Positions 42,825 through 46,175 of a DNA stretch of 46,175 nt are shown here, piece by piece. The position numbers were made by a program, and so were the translations under genes. The first letter of the stretch is position 1; every line of letters starts with the position of its first letter. This stretch comes from a virus: the IMG/VR virus record IMGVR_UViG_3300034374_000610, positions 1 to 46,175 of that record; one strand, given 5' to 3'. Under the pieces are notes generated by a model, which was not told the DNA's origin, did not search any database, and saw only the letters and a program-made list of their open reading frames with translations.

Positions 42825-43949
42825 CTATTCTCCTAGTAAGTTATATCTAACAGAATTATCTTTTCTCATTTTTTCGTAAGTATTAAACCAGGTAGGTCCA
42901 AGAGCTTTTGTTAGTTCGTCTCTAAAATATTTGTTATATTCTTCTTTTTCTAATGCTACTTTTAGTTCGTCTCTTGACATTTTAGCTAGCTCTGGCTTTG
43001 CTTCAATGATTAATCCAGAAACATTATTAAATATTTCTTCTTTTCTAAAATCTCCATATGGCAATAATTCAAAGAAGTTTGGTTGACCAGGTTCTCTTAA
43101 AATAACTTCAGATTTTATTTGTCTTAAAGTTTGTGCTGCGTTTTGAGAAGATAGGTTTTTAAAATCTTTTACTATTTTTCTTCTAAACTCTTCATCTTCA
43201 AGACTACCAAGTCCATAATTTTTTGAAGATTGAGTATAAAATGCTTGCAGGTTTTCATTGGTAGGCATATTAATTCTTTCAAAATAATCTACAGTATCAT
43301 ATAGACTGCTCATTCCACTCTTCAATGTTCCAGCAGTTACTCCAGCTTTTACATCATCTGTAAAACCTAGGTCATCATCAAAGCCCATATCTTTTGCAAT
43401 ATTCAAGTAATTGTCAATCTCTTTGTATCCAGCTAGACCATCTTTCATTCTCTTTCTTGACCTTGCTAATACATTTAATTTTTCTGCCTTAGTTGCATTA
43501 GGGTCTGACCATACAGCCATATCTGCTCCAACATCTTTTTTAGATTGAATACCATTGTCAATTAATTTTTGTATATCTTCTTCGCTTCTAAAAAAAGTTC
43601 TATTATCTTCTGTTAGCATAGAATTATATCTCATTGAATATATAGAAGTTTGACCTTCATCTCTTTTACCTAACATTAATTCTGCTTCCCTATACTTACC
43701 TTCTTCTATTAATTTCAAGATAGGTTTTTGATACTCGTCTCCGAATCTTTTTTCATTATCTGATATTTCTTTTTTAGCATCTTCTATAGCCTGTACTTGG
43801 TCTCTTTGATTGTAGTAATTAATAAGCTGTTCTTGCCTTTTTGTTTTTGCTTGCTCTACTCCAATTCTTTCTAAAGTTTTCATAGCAGTATCTATTGCCT
43901 GAGAACCTAAAGATGTTCTTACTGTTGGGTTTAAAACTTTTCTAGCCAT
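42825..43949 (-). CDS. Helical virion protein, 374 residues
   Basis: Charged helices (INYYNQRDQVQAIEDAKKEI) with Lys/Glu repeats and no hydrophobic core segments. It stops adjacent to the 1586-residue gene and overlaps the next gene by eight bases. Probably another internal virion protein. Confidence 0.6.
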   Translation of the reverse strand: MARKVLNPTVRTSLGSQAIDTAMKTLERIGVEQAKTKRQEQLINYYNQRDQVQAIEDAKKEISDNEKRFGDEYQKPILKLIEEGKYREAELMLGKRDEGQTSIYSMRYNSMLTEDNRTFFRSEEDIQKLIDNGIQSKKDVGADMAVWSDPNATKAEKLNVLARSRKRMKDGLAGYKEIDNYLNIAKDMGFDDDLGFTDDVKAGVTAGTLKSGMSSLYDTVDYFERINMPTNENLQAFYTQSSKNYGLGSLEDEEFRRKIVKDFKNLSSQNAAQTLRQIKSEVILREPGQPNFFELLPYGDFRKEEIFNNVSGLIIEAKPELAKMSRDELKVALEKEEYNKYFRDELTKALGPTWFNTYEKMRKDNSVRYNLLGE

Positions 43950-44637
43950 TCATATAATCCTGTCTTAATTGTAAAAATCTCTCTTGCATTTCTGAATAAG
44001 GTTTACCAATTAAAGAAAGAAGACCAGCCATAAAATTACTTTTTTCAACAAGGTTTAGTCCACCCATTTGATTTAAAAATGCTTGTACATCTGCTTGAGT
44101 AGCTATTCTGGATTCTGCTCCTCCAGTAGGGTCAGCTTGAAGTAATTGTAAATATCTTGATGTTCCACCTTCTAGAAAAGATGAAAATAAACCTTCCAAC
44201 TGAGCAGCTTTAGCGCCTAATTGTTCTTGAGTAGAAGTTCTTCTTTGTTCTGTTTGTCCTACTAACCTACCATAAGATTCTTGAGCTCCTCTTCTTGCAA
44301 CATCCATCAACCTACCTGTTGCTCCTCCAACCAAACCAGAAGGTCTTCCCATTTCTTGTATTTTTTGTAACTCAGAACTTAAACCAGTTTGCATTCCTCT
44401 TCTTTCAAAACCAAACTGCTCTTCTATTCCACCCATTAAAGATTGTTCTAAACCTTTTAAAGCTTCTGCACTTTCCTGATAACTACCTATATCAAAAGGA
44501 GTAAAAGCAAATCCGTATGCTCCTTCTTGTCCATATTGAGTTCCAAATCTAGCTCCTGGGTCTGTCAATGCTGACATATCAAGACCTTGTTCTGCTAATA
44601 ATTCTTCTAAAGTTTTTATTTGTATTCCGTCTGACAT
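43942..44637 (-). CDS. Virion protein, 231 residues
   Basis: Gln/Gly-rich, helical with RPSGLVGGATGRLMDVARRG. ATG 44637 is coupled to the previous stop. Style fits small internal core proteins of podoviruses. Unassigned. Confidence 0.55.
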   Translation of the reverse strand: MSDGIQIKTLEELLAEQGLDMSALTDPGARFGTQYGQEGAYGFAFTPFDIGSYQESAEALKGLEQSLMGGIEEQFGFERRGMQTGLSSELQKIQEMGRPSGLVGGATGRLMDVARRGAQESYGRLVGQTEQRRTSTQEQLGAKAAQLEGLFSSFLEGGTSRYLQLLQADPTGGAESRIATQADVQAFLNQMGGLNLVEKSNFMAGLLSLIGKPYSEMQERFLQLRQDYMNG

Positions 44638-45209
44638 TACATATCTCCATATGTTGAAATTAATTTATCAGGGTCTGTATACCCAAAATCTTGAGTTAAA
44701 GTTGAGGCTAATAAGCTATCATCTCCTTTAAATAAGTCTTGCAACTGTGTTGCTGAATAATAGCCCGTCGCTGTATCTATAAAATCTGCAAGCAAAGAAC
44801 CTTCTAGTGCGCTTGAAACATTTTTTCTTGTTCCTTCAACTGAAGATATTAAGTCTTTTTGTCTTTGTTTTCCAAAAAGAATGTTATAAAAGCCAGGAGC
44901 TGCTTTTTCTAGATTGAGCCTAAATTCAGGCTTATCTCTTGTTCCTCTTAATATTCCTCCTACCACTGCACCAGCAATAGGATTTAAAAAAGATATAGCT
45001 GTTTGGGCAGCGCTAGCTTCTTGTCCTTTTCTTTGATATTCTTCAAATTCTCTACCTGTTTTATCTGATGATTCTTGATATGCTCTAAGAGCATCTGCTA
45101 GAACGTCTTCTGATTCTTTTATCTTTGTTCCCAATATTCCTTCTGACTCTTTTTGTCCAAGTCTTTGTTGAGAATATGCGCTTGCTAATAATTGTGAAAA
45201 TGTTGCCAT
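44637..45209 (-). CDS. Virion protein with membrane-type segment, 190 residues
   Basis: Charged N-terminal helix, then AISFLNPIAGAVVGGILRG (about residues 70-90), a Gly-rich hydrophobic segment that could enter a membrane, then a soluble end. Coupled to both neighbours. Possible ejection protein. Confidence 0.55.
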   Translation of the reverse strand: MATFSQLLASAYSQQRLGQKESEGILGTKIKESEDVLADALRAYQESSDKTGREFEEYQRKGQEASAAQTAISFLNPIAGAVVGGILRGTRDKPEFRLNLEKAAPGFYNILFGKQRQKDLISSVEGTRKNVSSALEGSLLADFIDTATGYYSATQLQDLFKGDDSLLASTLTQDFGYTDPDKLISTYGDM

Positions 45210-45697
45210 TATAATTTACCTTCCGTTAATTCTAAAAAATGTTCTACACTACCAGCACCTTCTTCTGTGTTGTAGTGTTTCTTCCAATACTTTGCTAATT
45301 CTTCTTTCCCTTCTTTAATCGGCTCTGGTACTCTCCAGTACTTAATTCTACAATGTAAAATACCAGCAGCAATATTAGTACGAAGAATCCAGTCCCAATC
45401 ATCAGGATTAGCATCAATGAAATAATAAGGGTCAATCCCAAGAATATCAGCAGATGCCTGAAGCAAGTCAGGACGAGATGATATAAAGTTTTTACAATTG
45501 TCCACGGCTGTGCTGGGCTCCACTTGCCAAAAGCTTCTTGCAGGACCTTTACCAATTTGTTCGATATATTGGTACTTGCTTTCCACAAGACCTGTAGCAT
45601 ATACGATATCCAATGCTTCTTGTTTTGCATACTTGTCTCCCATCTGGACACAAACATCTTTAATTAAACTCTTAATTTGTTTGTTATTTACGCCCAT
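45209..45697 (-). CDS. Lytic transglycosylase-like (SLT) protein
   Basis: 162 residues from ATG 45697 with AGGAG six bases upstream. ATGLVESKYQYIEQIGKGPARSFWQVEPSTAVD resembles the soluble lytic transglycosylase fold, with the Glu of VESKY as the likely catalytic acid. It probably opens peptidoglycan at infection, or is an endolysin. The frame continues upstream to GTG 45754, adding a hydrophobic segment (IQAILIVFLLTLTG) that would act as a signal peptide or anchor; the promoter start site falls at that GTG. Confidence 0.65.
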   Translation of the reverse strand: MGVNNKQIKSLIKDVCVQMGDKYAKQEALDIVYATGLVESKYQYIEQIGKGPARSFWQVEPSTAVDNCKNFISSRPDLLQASADILGIDPYYFIDANPDDWDWILRTNIAAGILHCRIKYWRVPEPIKEGKEELAKYWKKHYNTEEGAGSVEHFLELTEGKL

Positions 45698-45760
45698 TGT
45701 TTCTCCTGTTAAAGTAAGTAAAAATACTATGAGTATAGCTTGTATGTACCTCACCGCTAT

Positions 45761-45790
45761 AAAATAGTAATTTTTTCTCTTCTATGTCAA
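45761..45790 (-). promoter_or_regulatory. Leftward promoter before transglycosylase gene
   Basis: TTGACA (45790-45785), 18 bases, TATTTT (45766-45761). Spacer nearly matches the promoter at 19646-19675 (AAGAGA-A-AAAATTA). Expected start near 45754. Confidence 0.6.
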
Positions 45791-45820
45791 GTGTTTTCTC
45801 TCTATAAATCATATAAAGTT

Positions 45821-46078
45821 TTATATATACCCACCATCTGCTGTATTGCTCATTTCAAATGGTGGGTCTTCTAATCCTAAATATTCTCCTAACCCTGCGT
45901 CAAATTGAAATGCTGGACCACCTGCTGCACTAAAAGTGTGGTCTATACCATTAAAGTTTCCACCATTACATAAACTTGCTAAACTCAAATTAGTTGATTG
46001 ATTACAAGATGTAGCCACTTTAATACTTGAAATACTAATATTTCCTTGTGCTATTGTTGGTACTCTGGTTGTTGCCAT
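45821..46078 (-). CDS. Small virion-type protein, 85 residues
   Basis: Ser/Gly/Asn-rich (VPTIAQGNISISSIKVATSC), ending GLEDPPFEMSNTADGGYI. The start overlaps the previous stop (TAATG). Similar low-charge proteins occur near phage fibre genes. Unassigned. Confidence 0.5.
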   Translation of the reverse strand: MATTRVPTIAQGNISISSIKVATSCNQSTNLSLASLCNGGNFNGIDHTFSAAGGPAFQFDAGLGEYLGLEDPPFEMSNTADGGYI

Positions 46079-46175
46079 TATTCAGCGTCTCTTATTGCTA
46101 TATAGTCTGCTAATTCTGCTTCACACTCAGTAAGTTGTGCTTGTAAATTAGCTTTATGTGCTTCACATTGTGATA
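46078..46175 (-). CDS. C-terminal end of a coiled-coil protein (partial)
   Basis: The last 31 codons of a minus-strand gene entering from the right edge: CEAHKANLQAQLTECEAELA then DYIAIRDAE and a stop. The Leu/Glu pattern is a coiled coil. If the contig is circular this lies downstream of the tail fibre but in a different frame from it, so it is either a separate gene or the fibre end offset by a small gap at the join. Confidence 0.5.
   Translation of the reverse strand, partial: SQCEAHKANLQAQLTECEAELADYIAIRDAE

Noticed and set aside
45295-45657. Minus-strand frame inside the transglycosylase gene
   Set aside because: Completely contained in the better supported SLT frame and lacks its own start signal.
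1-46175. tRNA genes, integrase/attachment sites, insertion sequences, CRISPR arrays
   Set aside because: I saw no cloverleaf candidates, no recombinase motifs, no terminal inverted repeats with a transposase and no spaced repeats; a covariance-model scan would be needed to exclude tRNAs fully.

Overview
The window looks like the genome of a virulent tailed phage (class Caudoviricetes, most likely podovirus-like). It is AT-rich and very tightly packed. It carries a complete packaging and head set (small and large terminase, portal, scaffold, SU10/HK97-type capsid), neck and tail-hub proteins, a very large tail fibre and a block of large internal-virion/ejection-type proteins. No sheath, tail tube, tape measure, integrase, RNA polymerase or DNA polymerase is recognisable. 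The host is unknown; Shine-Dalgarno motifs of the AGGAG type and sigma70-like promoters fit a Gram-negative bacterium. Several families resemble those of marine environmental phages, which is only an impression from memory.

Layout. Positions 24568 down to 1 (minus strand) are packaging, head, neck, tail hub, virion accessory genes and tail fibre. Positions 25212-37010 (plus strand, with one minus-strand gene at 25839-26201) are early genes: small early proteins, a class II glutamine amidotransferase next to a zinc-ribbon amidoligase, then a recombination/replication cassette (Cas4/RecB-like nuclease, Rad52-like annealing protein, SSB, two further PD-(D/E)xK nucleases, DnaB helicase). Positions 46175 down to 37011 (minus strand) are internal virion proteins and a lytic transglycosylase. 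Both window ends lie inside minus-strand genes. If the ends are joined, the minus-strand genes form one late block running 24568 -> 1/46175 -> 37011, so the window is probably a whole circularly permuted genome of about 46 kb, opened inside the tail-fibre region (inference).

Control. A 643-bp gene-free region (24569-25211) separates the two arms and holds divergent promoters, 18-bp direct repeats and an operator-like dyad at a predicted start site. Four promoters share a TTGACW-N18-TANNTT pattern: at the head of the late arm, before the portal gene, before the transglycosylase gene, and before a ribbon-helix-helix regulator. Late genes are chained by TAATG/ATGA overlaps.

Most notable. (1) By eye there is no GATC anywhere in 46,175 bp. 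(2) A probable amide-bond-forming system: class II amidotransferase plus amidoligase with three zinc ribbons in the early arm, and a gamma-glutamylcyclotransferase-like gene wedged between the two terminase genes. (3) A 10-residue, four-cysteine micro-ORF just before the tail-hub gene. (4) A secreted thioredoxin-fold protein that has lost its CxxC. (5) A 1133-residue protein built from two different repeat families.
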